Shown: positions 45,400 through 58,606, counted from the stretch's first letter. The stretch is DNA of 64,000 nucleotides from Cheiracanthium punctorium (GCA_038373885.1 JAWZYV010013155.1:123345-187344), one strand, 5' to 3'. The notes: a model not told the origin generated them from the sequence alone. Program-made: numbers and translations.

Positions 45400-48300
45400 A
45401 TCATTTTTATGTACAATATTTTTTACGAACTAGTATAAATAATTAAGATGTCAGTAAAATAAGTGTTTCAGAGCTAAAGCAATGAAATTTTTCAACATTG
45501 AAAAGAAAAAATGAAATAAAATTACGCAAGCCAACACATTTGCTAAAGTTTAGCCAGATGGCAAAATATAAAACTAGAAATTATTTTTTAAGTTCCATGC
45601 ACTGTTTTCCTTTAACTGCTGAAAACGCAAATATATTTCAATTGGTAAGTTGCTCCGTATCTTAAAATTTAAATTTCGAAATTTGTTTTGTGAACCTCCA
45701 TTTAAATAACCCACGAACCGCAGCTGCCTAGACACCACTATTATGACAATAGCTCTTGGCATTCAAAAATTAATGGCTTGACAAAAACTTTCAGCTGGCA
45801 CACTATATATACAGTTTAGTTCATTTCAAGTTCATTACTAGTTCATTTCAAATTTCTGTAATGTGTTTAATGCTGCACTGTAAATATCTACCATATCAAA
45901 ATTGTTACATACATTAACTTTCAAGAATACTTACTCATTAATTTCAATTTATTTAAACATTTCACTTATATTTTTAACTTTAAATAATACATTCAGAAAC
46001 CTTATTTTTTGAAATTCGAAAAGGAATTTTAAATAAGGCAACACATTAAATGCTTGCGCTTTATGCATACTCCAATTGGAAATTTATAATATTTCTGTTA
46101 ATATTCGTTAATGTTATCTTGATCTCAAGAAATGTTTGCCCGACAGCTTTTTGAAATGATTAGTATTTATAAAAGCTGACAAATAAACATAAATACAATG
46201 GAAAAAAGTCATATTTTTTATTTGTATCTACATTATATTCTGTTAGTTTCTAAAGATATTTAGCTGTACTTGAAATAATGAAAAAAAAAACTTCTTTGGT
46301 AATGTATATTTTCTTTTCTCCTAAAGAACACATCAAAACATACATCGAACAACTTAAGAAACTTTGAAATGTTTTATTCAAAAAGAAGCAAATTTGAAAT
46401 ATTCTATATCGGTATGATTTTGAATATATATAAGGCATAAATATATTTGAAAAACATTGTTTTGGAAGTTCCTTCAAAAGACATTTATTTGTTATTTGTT
46501 TGTGTATATCTGAAAAACACTTTCATGAGCATGTTACGATTTGATATTTTTGTGGTAAAATTTCTTTTCAACTTTTATGGAATCTTATAATACGTTGGCT
46601 AAGTTTCTGACAAAGATTTTAAAAGCTAATGACTAAATTAATATTTAGATTTCATCTAAGTTGGTGAATTTACGATGATTCTTCTAAATAAAACTATCTG
46701 TCACTAAACTGCAGCAACGACGGTCTAGGCTTAAAACTTAACTTCTTTTTTTTTAGTGAATGAATTACTACGAAATGATGCTATGCAAACCGTTTATTTT
46801 AATTTCCCAGTCAAACATAATGAAGGGAGTAAGTGTTCATGTATAAATTCTAGCAACTTTTAAATAGAGTAGACCCCCTTCCCTTATAGCATGGGTTCAT
46901 ATAAATGAATTCCTATAACCCAGAGGAAAGATTACGACTTTCTTCATATAACACACTAAAATTAGGCTCTCGTAATGTTGCAAAAAGATGAGGCAGATGT
47001 TTCTGTATAGCTTGTTAAACGTATTATATATACTGCAGGTGCTGTTCATTTGTTTGTATAATCTAAGGGACTCGTACAACACATACTCGTCATATATCGT
47101 TGAAAGTTTCTACCGCATTATAAGAGGGAGGGGGGGGAAATTATAAACTAGTTTAGGCTGATCCATTTGTGATCCTGCAGCATTTCGTGTAAGTGCATAT
47201 TAAATTGAAATACAGCAACTTTTACTAATTTTCCATCAAATATTCATTTAATCTACTTTAAGTTGATCATAGCATTCGTGTTATTAAAGTAGTCTGAATT
47301 TCACATATTAAGAATACATTTTTTATGCCGTATGAAACATCAAAGTTCATAGAAAAAGAAAACTTAAAATTTCTTTAAACAATTATTCTTTTTTTCTCTG
47401 ATATACTTTTTCATGTTCATCCATCTCTGTTTCTCTAACCTGCGTTTTTCTGAGTAACAATCTTTGTTGAAAGAAGATTTATTTCGTCCTTGAATAGGAA
47501 TTACATAATTTCCACATCATTTTAGAAAGTATTCCATTTTTTGAAAGAATTTCATGAGAACCGATGGTAAATTTTACACAACATTACGCTACTTTGGGGA
47601 AAAAAATCACGAAGCATCAATTGCTAAAACAGTAGAAGATTTCATAAGAATTTTTTTCTGAAAAATAGTTTTAGTAAAAAGTACAATAACAATAAATAAA
47701 CCAACGTATTTCTGTGTTATACGGAAGTAATTTGAAAATATTTATTATGAAACTCAAGAAATGTATTTTCAGTTGGGTTTTCAACTCATATTCGATTTTT
47801 TTTCCTCATTTCATTTGAGAAACACTTCATAATATTCTGAGTATAATAGCGAAATGTAGGAACTATTCCCAAAGGATGAGCACAACTTTAGCCTTCCTAA
47901 TTAAATAGTATGTATACATATTAAAATGCATAATTATGGCGAAAATGCGTCAGAAATGATATACGATATTGTTATTAAAATATTTCACAGAATCGGAACA
48001 AGTACCCGACCCGCTCGCTTCTTGCTTTGCTCATTGGTCATTCTATTGTTTTATGAATCAATCGTTTACGCATAGAACAAACTTTAATGTGTTTTGAATT
48101 GAATTTTTATAAGGCGACGGGCGTCTGTGTACTTAAATGTGAAACAACGTTTTTCTTTTCTTATTCCAATTCCCAATCTTTTATTTTTATATCTTAAAAA
48201 CACTAATAAAACGTTTGAAATAAATTTCTATATCTTTTGGCTAAGTATTAATAAATAACGAATCTAAAAAAATTACTTCCTCTGCTGTTAACTTATTTTT

Positions 48301-48900
48301 AAATATTTTATATCTCCTTTTTAACTAATACTCCTTATTTAAGAAGTGGTTTTTAATTTTTTTTTTTACAATAAGTGTTAAAAAGTATTTTTTTCTAATA
48401 TATATTTTGACTCTTAATAAGATCTTGTGAATTAGAATTTATAATTTCACAAACAAATGATAGTAGAAGCCTAGAAACATTTCCGTAGATCTTGGAGGTT
48501 CCTTTATTTGACTGCGAATAACTTCAGCTCTCTTATGCCTATTAGTTATTTTTTATATTTAAATACATGACAGTTTAATGGGATAAGATGCCACATAGCA
48601 GTTCATAAAAGTTTTTGAAGGATATTTTATAATTTTATTTTTTTGTACTAAATCAGGAATATTTACCTTCAGTAAAAGCTAAAACAGTTAAAGCGCACAG
48701 CTCGTAAATATATGATCAAGTTGATTTGGATGTTTAGTACATATGTACAAATCGAACTCAAACGAAATCGGTCTCAGTTACAAACTTTGACAGATAAATA
48801 AATCATTCTGACATTATTAAATTCGGAGTTCCTGAATATATCTTGCGTTACACAGTGAGCCAAATAAGTAGGCTATTAGAATTGCATCTGGACTAAGACT
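45400..48900. other. 3.5-kb AT-rich intergenic stretch
   Basis: No repeat family, gene fragment or palindrome recognised. Small minus frames (45574, 46250, 46897) look random. A G-tract lies at 47128. Confidence 0.5.
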
Positions 48901-48929
48901 TTTATTCAAATTTCGCACTTATATGTGTA

Positions 48930-49460
48930 GAAATAATCCTTTTCAACCACCATGAAACGTTTCACGTACAAGTTTTTAAAATGACGCTGAAAGACCTGAT
49001 TGTGTAAATCCTTCAGTCTGCTGATCACAGCACGTCAGATGTCCTTAACCCATTAACGCCCAGCGTCCTATTTTCAGGACAGATGCGAAATTCGTTAGTT
49101 GCAAAAATAAAGAAACGTTAATTAATTTTCGAATTTCAATTTCTCGAATAATAAATCTGATTTCCACAAAATACTCAGCGATAGCAAAGTAAAATGCGAA
49201 TCTTTCACTATTTTATTCATATTTTTTGAAAAAAGTGCATTCTTGATACCCCACAAATGTCGGAAATTTCTTTATCACTTCTGGCATCAACATAAATTGG
49301 AAAATATTATGAAAAAAGTCGGGCGCTAATGGTTAACCCATTAGCGCCCGACTGTCACTGCAACGCTCTTCTTTTAAAACATATTTTTAACTTACGGAAA
49401 TAGAAAAAAGTCTACAGGTGGGAAATCAAGCGAATAGGATAGCGCACAAAGATTTGTTTT
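48930..49460 (-). pseudogene. Mariner transposase C-terminal fragment split by a MITE
   Basis: On the minus strand 'ALSYSLDFPPVDFFLFP' (about 49445-49393) corresponds to the mariner YSPDLAPCDFFLFPxLK block around the last catalytic Asp, which here reads PPVD. The frame breaks at a stop, then 'VKNMF'. After the TTAA-flanked MITE (49045-49336) the tail continues: 'FQRHFKNLYVKRFMVVEKDY' (about 48985-48926), like the FQxxFxxWxxRxxxCxxxxGDYFE end. Several stops; no ends of the element located. Confidence 0.65.
49045..49336. mobile_element. TTAA-flanked piggyBac-type MITE
   Basis: Starts TTAACCCATTAACGCCCAGC (49045) and ends GGGCGCTAATGG followed by TTAA (49333-49336), so termini are inverted and the target TTAA is doubled, as for piggyBac-type elements. 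It interrupts the mariner fragment. Immediately after the right TTAA another 'cccattagcgcccgactg' follows, making a near-perfect 17-bp palindrome at 49318-49353, as if a second end of the family were fused. Confidence 0.75.
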
Positions 49461-49724
49461 GATGTTAGAAACTATTTCTCCCGTATACTTTCAACTATTG
49501 CATGGTTTTGCGTCGAATAAACTGAAGGACGTACGCAATCAGGCCTTGGTGAGGTTGATGTAAATGTCCAATGAAGGTGCAAGGGAATTATTTTGAAATA
49601 TTACTATTCAAAATACTGTTTAATTAATAGTAATCCTATTTATTATATATTTGGCACAATGTATATTACCTTGATTGGCAGTTCCTTAAAAAATATTCTG
49701 ATATTTAAGAACAAATATATGAGG

Positions 49725-49990
49725 GCCTTATGCTTGAGAGGTTTTGTGATCCTGCCTCCACCACTCGCCTGTAAGCAGCGAGGTCTGGAATTTGAATCGC
49801 CATAGCCGGCAATTGTCCCTTTCTTCTTCTCTCTTAATTGTAGTTTTATTGTGCTATGCTGTGATAATGAATATGATTTGGAATAAAATGAATGTTAAAC
49901 GAAAATACTGGAATACGAGTACATCTTCGTGATTGTAGCCGAAAAACCTCCCGAAAAACTCAATCAAATACATATAGCTAAACTAAACAT
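49725..49990 (+). mobile_element. SINE-like repeat, copy 1 (matches 61005-61260)
   Basis: 'agcagcgaggtctggaattt' is followed by a B-box-like GAATTTGAATCGCC and a shared body ending 'gatttggaataaaatgaatgtta' and 'gattgtagccgaaa'. No convincing A box. The match with 61005-61260 extends about 250 bp. Confidence 0.55.
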
Positions 49991-50159
49991 TGGATCATAG
50001 CCCACACAGGGTCAAGGCCTGCGTTGGCTTGGCTAACCACGCTTTAGTGACCATGGTTCTGGAATTAGGAATCTCTCTATTTTTTTAATTGATCGATGAT
50101 GTTTGATTTTCAACCTTTATATTAAATCCTTAAATTTTAACTTTGAGCCAATCATTAAA

Positions 50160-51330
50160 AAATCTATTATGAAACTGTGCTATCGAGCATTTATTTCAAT
50201 GGTACAGATTGATTGTAATTAAATGTGTCACTAATGAAAAAAAAACCGCTCTGATGTGATTTAAAAAAGCTCATTTTGATTAGCCCAGAATGAAAAACAA
50301 TTTTTTCTTATATCATGCATCTTTATGAAAAAAAATAATAATCTATCTAATGACAGTAATTACTCTCGCTCAAAAGTCATAAAAAATACGCAGCACCTGT
50401 CGTCGACAAAATCTTTCATTTTGATGCAAAATGAAGAATTTTAATGACGGCATGTCCTGAAATCTAACGTAACATTTCCTGCAGTATTTTTTTTTTATTT
50501 TTCGCATAAGCCACGTAAACGTGAAATGTTAATGAAAAAGTTTAAAACTGAAATCTCTTAATGGAAGTAAAATGATATTTGATTTGTATAACTCTGTGTG
50601 GTTACTATGAAAATGTTTTATTAAATAGAACGCTGCATGCTAATTCGCTGAGGAATGTTTGACTTCGTGATTTTACTTTTCTATTATCATCGACATAAAG
50701 TATTAATTCGAAGTACTTTGGCACATTCCATGCGAAGTGAAATATGAAAGAAATAAGTCTCTTTGAAATATTAAAATAAGTATTTTCATTACTGTTACTA
50801 CATTACAGTTTCAACTAAATATGTGTCATTTTTCAAAATTTATTATTTAGATTGTAAATGTTTTTTTCCGTGAAAAACTCCAGTCTCTTAAAATTACGTG
50901 GTTTTAATTAATTTCTATTTTAATAGGAAGATTAATTTTAGTAACCAGCCGGGCCTTATTGCTTAGCTAATAAACGAGCAGAACTATTCTAAGGTTCGGC
51001 TTATCTGCAAGATAAAACGGGCAAATATAATTTATTAAACTGCATGTAGTATAATCATCTTATCGTTAAAATTAAAATAACATAGATTCTACTGTTCTAA
51101 GAACACACTAATTAATAGTATTAAATGGTTAGAAAAAAGATTTTTTTTGAATAATATACACATAAACAAACAATTGATTGGTATTGACCGTTTCCGGTGG
51201 TAAGATGATTTAACTTTCTTCTGCCGGGAAAAAAGTTCAGTGTTCCACATAAGCAAAAATATTTTAAAAGCCAAAAAAGTAAATAAAACTTTTTTAAGTA
51301 AAAATGAAAGCATTTTTCTACTATAGAGAT
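50160..51330. repeat. Duplicated unit B, first blocks
   Basis: Collinear with 60-610 and 1790-2270 of copy A, without the 1.2-kb insertion found there. The island 50401-50470 is nearly identical to A. No gene; an 86-codon minus frame (51089-51349) is not conserved in A. Confidence 0.7.
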
Positions 51331-51679
51331 ACAATCCTTTAGATTTCAAATAATGGTTTTGTACAGATAAGAATAACGTAGCTTTCTAACCACGAATGAT
51401 GGTGCCTAAGATATCCTGATGACCTTCCTGATGGCAGGTCTGTTTGAAAAAATAAAAATCTGCTTAACCAGCTTAATTCGTAACTAGCTAAATATTCAAC
51501 AGCAAATTTTAGATGTTTAAAGCTCTTCTACTGAAATTAAATTCACCCACATTTTAAATATATTTAATTATCTTTAAATAACAAGATAAGAAATGCTCAT
51601 TGATTATGAGTGATTTTAAATGTTTATGCGAAAATGTTTGGCTTTATATTATTAAAAATTCCTCATTTGAACTAAACGT

Positions 51680-52315
51680 TATTGAAATCAGAAAAATCTA
51701 GTGTATTAGCATACTTCTTAACAGGGATAACACTCTCTTAATATTCTAAGCCGATGGAACTCCTTTACTCAAGGCCGGATCAATATCATGAATTATGCAT
51801 CGGTTTCAGATAGATTTGATTTAGACAGTTTGTAAAGATTGTTCAGACTTTATTAAATACACCGTTATTTACATAAAAATCGATCTCTCTCTTTTCACAG
51901 CTTAGTAATTATTATTTCGCATGTGTGGAACAAAGTTTTATATCTTTGTCATTTAAGAATTTAAATTTCTCGCACGCTCTCCGTTGATTTAGTTCTCAAA
52001 AAAGAAAAGATAGGTCTTTACAAAAATGTAAAACCCATATTATAAAATCGGTAGTTTACAAAACTCTACCCACTGACGTGTATTTTGTCATTTGTCTTAT
52101 CATTACGCTTATTTACGAATGATATGAATCACAGTTCAGTTATAAAAGAACTCTCATTTCCTAAGTTTATTAAGTTACCTTCAGGCTAGTTTTGTGCTTT
52201 CAATTTTGAAATCAGTTTATTCGATGAGACAAGCTTGTTAGGCCAAATATTAAATTAGGTTCATTAATGACAATAATAGTTTAGTTGCTTGCCTCGTAAT
52301 TAAAGAAAAAATTCT
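51680..52315 (-). repeat. 0.9-kb dispersed repeat, copy 3 (inverted)
   Basis: Reverse complement of copies 1 and 2 at 2330-3955: 'aacagggataacactctctt' (51720) complements 'aagagagtgttatccctgtt' (3888), and 'cattaatgacaataatagtt' (52262) complements the 2415 region. The flanking unit B is in direct orientation, so this segment alone was inverted, or copies moved independently. Confidence 0.75.
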
Positions 52316-52340
52316 TGATGATAAACGACTGATTTTTTAT

Positions 52341-52445
52341 GAAGTCGACGATTATCTGGAAGAAGAGGGTATCTACCGTATTTTGTTACCACCGAAATCT
52401 TCAGAGCTCAATCCCATAGAACACTGGTGGAATGCTCTGGGAAGG
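52341..52445 (+). pseudogene. Tc1-type transposase fragment (35 codons)
   Basis: The frame 'EVDDYLEEEGIYRILLPP', then 'KSSELNPIEHWWNALGR', matches the Tc1 block ...FLExxxIxRMxWPARSPDLNPIEHVWDxLGR containing the last catalytic Glu. It runs into a stop 15 bases later and has no recognisable upstream part. It abuts the inverted repeat at 52315. Confidence 0.85.
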
Positions 52446-52650
52446 ACCACTCCATGCTGACAAACCCCTCATAGGACACTAAAAGCAAGGGAAAATCCTG
52501 CTTCTGGAAGAACGGAAATTATTCCTCTCCTTTTGTTAGATGTGGAAATACAGAGGAATTATTTGTCCTATTTTGTCCAATGTTGCTTTCATTTACATAT
52601 CAGTCTACATTACCTCTTACAGAAATATTTTTCGTTACTATTCCCTGCCT

Positions 52651-52695
52651 TTTAGAATGAGGTATTAGTATGGTATACTAATACCTCATTCTAAA
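52651..52695. other. Perfect 21-bp palindrome with 3-base loop
   Basis: Left arm 52651-52671 (tttagaatgaggtattagta + t), loop GGT, right arm 52675-52695, the exact complement. Absent from copy A, so it arose or was inserted after the duplication. Confidence 0.92.
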
Positions 52696-52779
52696 CGGAT
52701 CCCATGGATTAAACCCATATGTTGTCGATAAATCTCATTTTTTATGTTTACAACCTTAATTTTGAATTGGTGCGTAATT

Positions 52780-53120
52780 TTTTTCAGGTGTACAAATATT
52801 TATTTTTTGTTTTCTAATATCAAGAAATGTGAAGGCCTTATTTTGACTATAAATAATAAAGCATATAAATCCATTGAAAGTTCATTCTCCACCCCTCCAC
52901 CTAAAAACTGAACCGTTCTAACTTTCTTTTTTCATTAAGAAAATCTGACTAAACAGAATCTTTGAAACTTTTATCATTATATAGCTATGCTCTACCCAGT
53001 ATTCCATTTAGCATAGAGACCTTTGCTACGTTCCAATGCTTCTTCGACTTGGTATTCTTTTCTGTAACCAGCTGCATGTTATTTTTAATCATGGCATTTA
53101 ATCTATGATATTTTTCTCAT
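52780..53120. repeat. Duplicated unit B, block matching 4420-4930
   Basis: Shares 'aatccattgaaagt', C-rich 'ccacccctccacc' and 'caatgcttcttcgactt' with copy A, in order. It lacks A's (TACA)n. Confidence 0.55.
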
Positions 53121-53540
53121 ATATCTGGAGCAAGAAAGTGAACACGTAAAAGCTTCTTTCACAGCTCTTGAGTTACTCTCTTTTAGTACTCCGCATGAGT
53201 AATTCCTTTTCAGAATTTGTAGTTTTCTTAATATGGATCTTAAGCCATAATTCCCTTGGGACTTTGCCATCCCGCTTGCCGCAGAAGCGAGAACCTAATG
53301 AATTATGCAGAAGTTTTAACAAGTTTCGGTTTCGATATTAGAAAGAGATTAAGTGGATGTACTGATTACGCGACTTTATTAAACATATCGTAATTGGGGG
53401 AGGAAGATATATAATTTCGTATGGATGCATTTGTTTGATCAGAAAGTATTACTGAAAGATACTAATGCTATTAGAATAGCATTAATTTCAGGCGTTGATT
53501 CAGGACTATATTATTACAGGCAATTTATGATTTTAGTAAC
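53120..53540. other. Highly conserved island of the duplicated unit (copy B)
   Basis: Partner of 5030-5450. It includes the frame 53297-53392 (from MNYAEVLTSFGFD to NIS and stop) with one replacement relative to A, and the identical 22-base hairpin at 53463-53484. A 'cttgccgcag' just upstream could be a splice acceptor in B; A has 'cttgccgcaaaag' there. Confidence 0.6.
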
Positions 53541-53957
53541 CTAATTACACTTAAACTTATGCTCTACTTATCGTTTCAGCAGTATGTAAATACTGCATAC
53601 CTTAAGGATATTTTAAAGGTGGATCTTCTAAATATGAGAGAAACCCAAACATCTAATGCAACATATATTCGGCAAAAATTTCGTTTATAAATTTGTTTTT
53701 TTCGACCGAAAATCAGTAAGAATTGGCGCTTCAGAACCAGAAAATAGGTAAAAATATCTTTTGTTTTTCTAGTGCTATCTGTTAGTGATTTTACTGTCTC
53801 CTGCATTATAGAAAATGTACCTTTAAATGATTTTATATAGAGCTAGAACAATATTGAATAAGATCATATGTTTTTCGGCACTACGTAAAAGCAACTAATT
53901 ACTTTTAATGAGCATTTTTTTATCGTTAGATAACTATACCTTAAAATCAGAAACCAA

Positions 53958-54023
53958 TTCAACAATCAACTAATATCTTCAAAAATTCAACCATCAACTA
54001 ATATCTTCAAAAATTCAACAATC
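53958..54023 (+). repeat. 28-bp tandem repeat
   Basis: Two full units and a partial third of 'ttcaacaatcaactaatatc' + 'ttcaaaaa', with one substitution, so recent. Confidence 0.92.
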
Positions 54024-55124
54024 AACTAATGCACATACAGAAAAATCTGAGGAAATGTTTCGCATGAAAATTGAAAAAATATTTCAGTTTCAGTTTTTCC
54101 AGTATAGCGAAACAGTTCATAACGAAATTCAGATTTAGAAATTAATACAATTTAAAAATTTCTTACTCTAAACATCTCCACATATTACTAAATGTTCTCG
54201 AATAATAAATAAATACATCCATGTTATACCTTCTAAAAACCATAATTTAAATATATTTTTAATACATTTCGATCATGAACTTTTTAATTCAGTTCTTCAT
54301 CTGTATTAAATAAGATTTATTCTTGTCTTAATATTCATAACGCTTAATAAAGTCCTGTAATATGAACAGCTGTTTAATCTCTTTCTAATATCAAAGCGCG
54401 AATCTCTAAAACTTTTGCATAATTCATTTCGTTCACGTTACATTGTTACAGCGATAGGAACTCTTGCAAGATTAAGAAGTGTAATCCCAGATTTTAACAC
54501 CCAAACTCTGATTTTCCTGTACGAGAGGCGGGAATTTTCCGATAGTGGTACTTAATTTTCATGTAATGTTTTCACCAATCAAATTTTACTTGGTGCTAAT
54601 TGTTTAGCTGGCTGCTTCAAACGTTAATTTTGATTTAAAGAAAATATGTGCAAGAAACACTTTTGCATGTGTGTAGCATACACTTTTCTTTGTGGAAGCC
54701 TGATATAAACCGCTCAGTAATTAAACTGGCAGGACGTTGCAGCGACGTTATAATTCATTACGTTCGTCCAATCACAAATCTAATGTACACTGGTGTCTAA
54801 AATAAATGTTACAAAACCTGTACGATTTTATGATTTTTATTTTTTATGATTTTTATTTTATGTTTTATACTCTGTATATTGTAACAAATTTGACACATAA
54901 ATATCCGTATTATTATATCAGAAAGCATATACAATATGAATGTTATAATAAAGTGCATCGTTAGTTAATATACATCTGATATCAAAAATGGTCTAATCAG
55001 CATAACACCCTGTAAAAAATATACACCATCTTTAATAGTTCGACGGTTTACTTTGAGACTTGTATAGCAGTGCTTATAGACACACGTTATGGTAGGTGGA
55101 ATTTCCACAAGATACAAAAAAGGA

Positions 55125-55290
55125 TGATTTAACTGTTTTTGATATACCTGTATATTAACAAATAGTTCATCGTCTTTTCCTTGTTATATTACTCTATGCT
55201 TTCCCCCATAATGTATTTCCGTTCCAAATTTTGTTACAATAAAACGAATATTTATTCAGTTATTACAGATTTTCTGTTCAAGCATTATCA
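55125..55290 (-). repeat. Inverted partial copy of 54870-55000 within unit B
   Basis: Its reverse complement, 'cagaaaatctgtaataactg' ... 'ttattgtaacaaaattt' ... 'gttaatatacaggtatatca', matches the adjacent direct sequence (and A 15300-15460) in order. Copy A has only the direct version, so B gained an inverted duplicate of about 165 bp with about 125 bp spacing. Confidence 0.65.
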
Positions 55291-56266
55291 GCGACATGAA
55301 TGTAAATGTCCACCTTCTGTAATATTTCTTCGTATCTCACACGGAACGTGACAGTATGAGGTCGCAGTCCGTAGTGGAGACGTCCTTGGTGAACAACTAC
55401 GTCACAAAAATCTGCTCCTTGTAGCCATCTGTTTGTCTCCCCAATATCTCTACGGTTTACACATTTTGTTGCATGAAGTCATGCTATAGCGTCACAGTGC
55501 TATCGGGGAAGCGTACACGGAAGAAAATTTACATTGTGGAAATTTATACAACAGTCAGATATTAAGTGGAGCAGTATCTGAAAATAACATGTTGAATACA
55601 TCAACATAATAAAACCAAGTTTTGTATAATTATTCTAGAAAATTATACAAAAAAATTATAATATCAAATTATAAATCGTGCAACATGAATGGCGGCGATA
55701 TAATCGCACTGCTAAATTATTTCACAATGTAAGATATCCATGAGATGTTAAGTTTATGTCCAAGATTAATTTCAGAATTCAAAAGATGTGCTTAAATGGA
55801 TGAGATGGCTTTCCGTAAAAGGAATTCAAACCGCGATCAATTATTGAATAGGAATGTAAACCTTTCCAGATTCATTGCGCAACATTAAATTGCATTCGTG
55901 CTACAATTTCAATGATAATTAACGGGACACTTTATATTACGCATTCTATTGTTAAAGAGTGTAATAGAATTCCACTCTCAAAATTACTATAGTTAGAATT
56001 TAATACAGCTTACAGAGCATGTAAGTGCTAGTTGTAATAAAGCGAGATCTGTCTTTCAGGAATTTACGGAGGCTTATTATTATGATTTATAAACATTTTA
56101 AGGAAGTTATATTTTATGAAACATTATCTACAGTACTTACTATAGTGGGTTTAACTTACGTATTCACGAACAGTGGGATGTGTTTGTTTTGCAGGACTTT
56201 TGGAGGTTGCCCACTTACTGTTATTTTTAGCGTACTGTGCGTAATATGAATCCAAGTGTTTGGTTT

Positions 56267-56300
56267 AACCCTTTAACGAGCAATGTTCCCGCTCTGGGAA
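56267..56300 (+). mobile_element. Possible piggyBac-type terminus
   Basis: TTAACCCTTTAACGAGCAAT resembles the TTAACCC... ends seen at 49045. A's matching site lacks it. No right end or second TTAA duplication is convincing, so only the start is annotated. Confidence 0.35.
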
Positions 56301-56599
56301 CACCAAACTCTGACGTTTTGACTGTTACCAGTGACGAAGAATAGATTTGATTTCTATAAAAATAGTTGCTGGTGACATAGCTACTCGAGAATCCTTTACT
56401 TTTTAGCACGTCATTTCCTGTAAAAAAATTGCCACGATTATTTTTAACAGCACTGACATCTGTTGAAAAACGGAAGAATGCGAGAACAGCTGGATAGATT
56501 GCCCAATGCTGAAAAAAGGGCAGCCGTTGCCATCGCTCGACTTAACTACCAGCAAGATGGCAGACGATCAAAACGTTCATCTCGTGCCACAGATCCACA

Positions 56600-56830
56600 G
56601 AGACCCTTTTTTGACCGAGCTGGCTGTGCGCACAGCCTTGGTGGAGGGAAAACCACCATGTGCATGCGCCTAAATTTTACTGTGGGCCGTATGTCATCTT
56701 GCTGGTAGATATTTAGGTAAGAGAGAGATATGATTCCAAGAATGACCCCTTTTCCAAGATGTTGTGAATTTTGTTGTCTCCATAGAAGGATACGCAACCG
56801 TAAACCTGAGGCTTCCTCCTGCAAACAACA
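56600..56830 (+). mobile_element. SINE-like element, orthologue of 18920-19195
   Basis: Shares 'accaccatgtgcatg', 'tgacccctttt-ccaa' and 'cctgaggcttcctc' with copy A. The B-box region is more decayed than in A. Frames at 56463-56708 and 56546-56854 (minus) overlap it and are not genes. Confidence 0.5.
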
Positions 56831-58606
56831 GTAAAAATAAGCTTTTAATAACACGTAGAATGTTAAAGGAGCATGTCTGGAAAGTAATACCTCATTACCC
56901 CATATAGCACTTTGTACTATCAGACTATCGTTTGTTTTTCCAAGTTTGAAAAAAACGTTTAAAGCTTTTAATAAGGTAAAAAGTTTAAAATCACATTTGA
57001 ATCAATTTTTATTGCAAAAGATCACAATTTCTAAGAACTCGCAATCTTGAAGTTTCTGGAAAGATGGTACAAGGGCAAAGAATCTCCTTGTACCATCAGA
57101 GAATGCAATATTCCTTAAGTTAATTGTTTGCATATGAAAGATAGAATTCTTTTTCTCGCTGAAAAACCGAAATTTCTTGCGTGCCCACCACACATTTGCA
57201 TCACTATGATTATCCTATCATTATCAAACTATTAATAAGCTGAGTCGACTTCATTTCTGAAGGTGCTATCTGCGAATTAAGACTAGAGACTACTGGGTGT
57301 TTGAAAAACCTGTGTTAGATTTTGAATGAGTGTTAAATGTAACCGAAACAATTGAGAATTAGATAAGAATGCAGAGGGAAAATTGCCTTTATGCAAGTTT
57401 TGAAATCACATAACAAAAACGTTGAAGTAGTAGTTAACTTACTCTATTAAACTCTCTTACAAGAGATTTTACTATACGAAAATTTAATAATCCAGTTTAT
57501 AAGTATTGCATTTATTTCAGTAGGATATTAATTGAGGAAAAATAGAAAAAATTTCGAAAAAGTGTAGTTTTGAAATCTCATTCTAATTTTGCACATTTAC
57601 TGCAACTATTTTAATTGCAAGTTTCACACTTGACTAGCTTTTAACTTATGCTGCTCGTTTTCGGCATTTTCATTAAGTAGAGTTTATTAACCTAACGAAA
57701 CTGAATTGAATGTTTTTTAAAGAGTTTTAAGCATTATCGATTCCATGAATATCAACATTTTTTTATTTATGTAAAAAAATATATATATATAACGTTTGCG
57801 ACAAACTAAAGTTTTACTAATTCAACTCTAGAACATAATTAACTACATTAATCTGTAATAAACATCCCAATGTCAAATATTTCCCACAGTTTCATTCAAA
57901 GCTTATTCAACTGTGTGTTCTTCATGGGAAGATATCTTACAATCAGGCAAAGTCAATATAGGATTGTACTTCAAGCGTTTAAAAATTTGTTTTTCGTCCA
58001 ACTTATATTTTCTTAAAACTCAAAGTTCCTTCCCTTTAAACTTTATAAAGCAGCAACAACAACAATCACTTTCTGGACAGGTATTAAATTTCTGATATCA
58101 TATAAGGATTAAAGAGTGAGTTAAAGTTTCCGTAGATTTTCAGCCAAAATGTTGAGACGCTAAATAGAAAAGAAGATCAACTTTTGAATTTCAGTTAAAA
58201 GTATGCTTTGAATGAAGTGCATAGGAAAGATTTAAAACCTTAGAGCCTCCAGAAGTAACATCGAGCTCTTCTTTCCCTGAATATGTTTACACAAAAGTAT
58301 GTGACAACTTTTAAGAAGTAGATTAAAGATTTGCAGAGTTGAAATTTCATTTTGGCATTTGCCGCATTTTGAAAACTTAGTGGTGTTAAAGTTTCTAAAA
58401 TAAACATTATCAAAATATTGCCTAGCGGATAGCTTACGAAGATCGTGGCAAAGGAATCGAAAATCCTATGATCGATTTTAATTCTTTATAATTTGTGAGC
58501 TTTCCGAAAACTTAACCATTAACTGCAAAACATTGAGACTGTGGAAGTAATTTAACCTTGCCAAGTCTAATAAAATTTTATAACAGCTAAACCTGAGTGG
58601 CAATGT

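Larger units (their letters stand above)
53930..56040. repeat. Duplicated unit B, block matching 14040-16260
   Basis: Collinear with copy A throughout, with local differences: a 28-bp tandem repeat at 53958, and an inverted partial copy at 55125-55290. No gene. Confidence 0.75.

Noticed and set aside
56463..56708. 81-codon ORF starting MKNGRMREQLDRL
   Set aside because: It runs through a SINE-like repeat, is not preserved in copy A, and has no recognised domain; its start region looks protein-like but I cannot support a gene.
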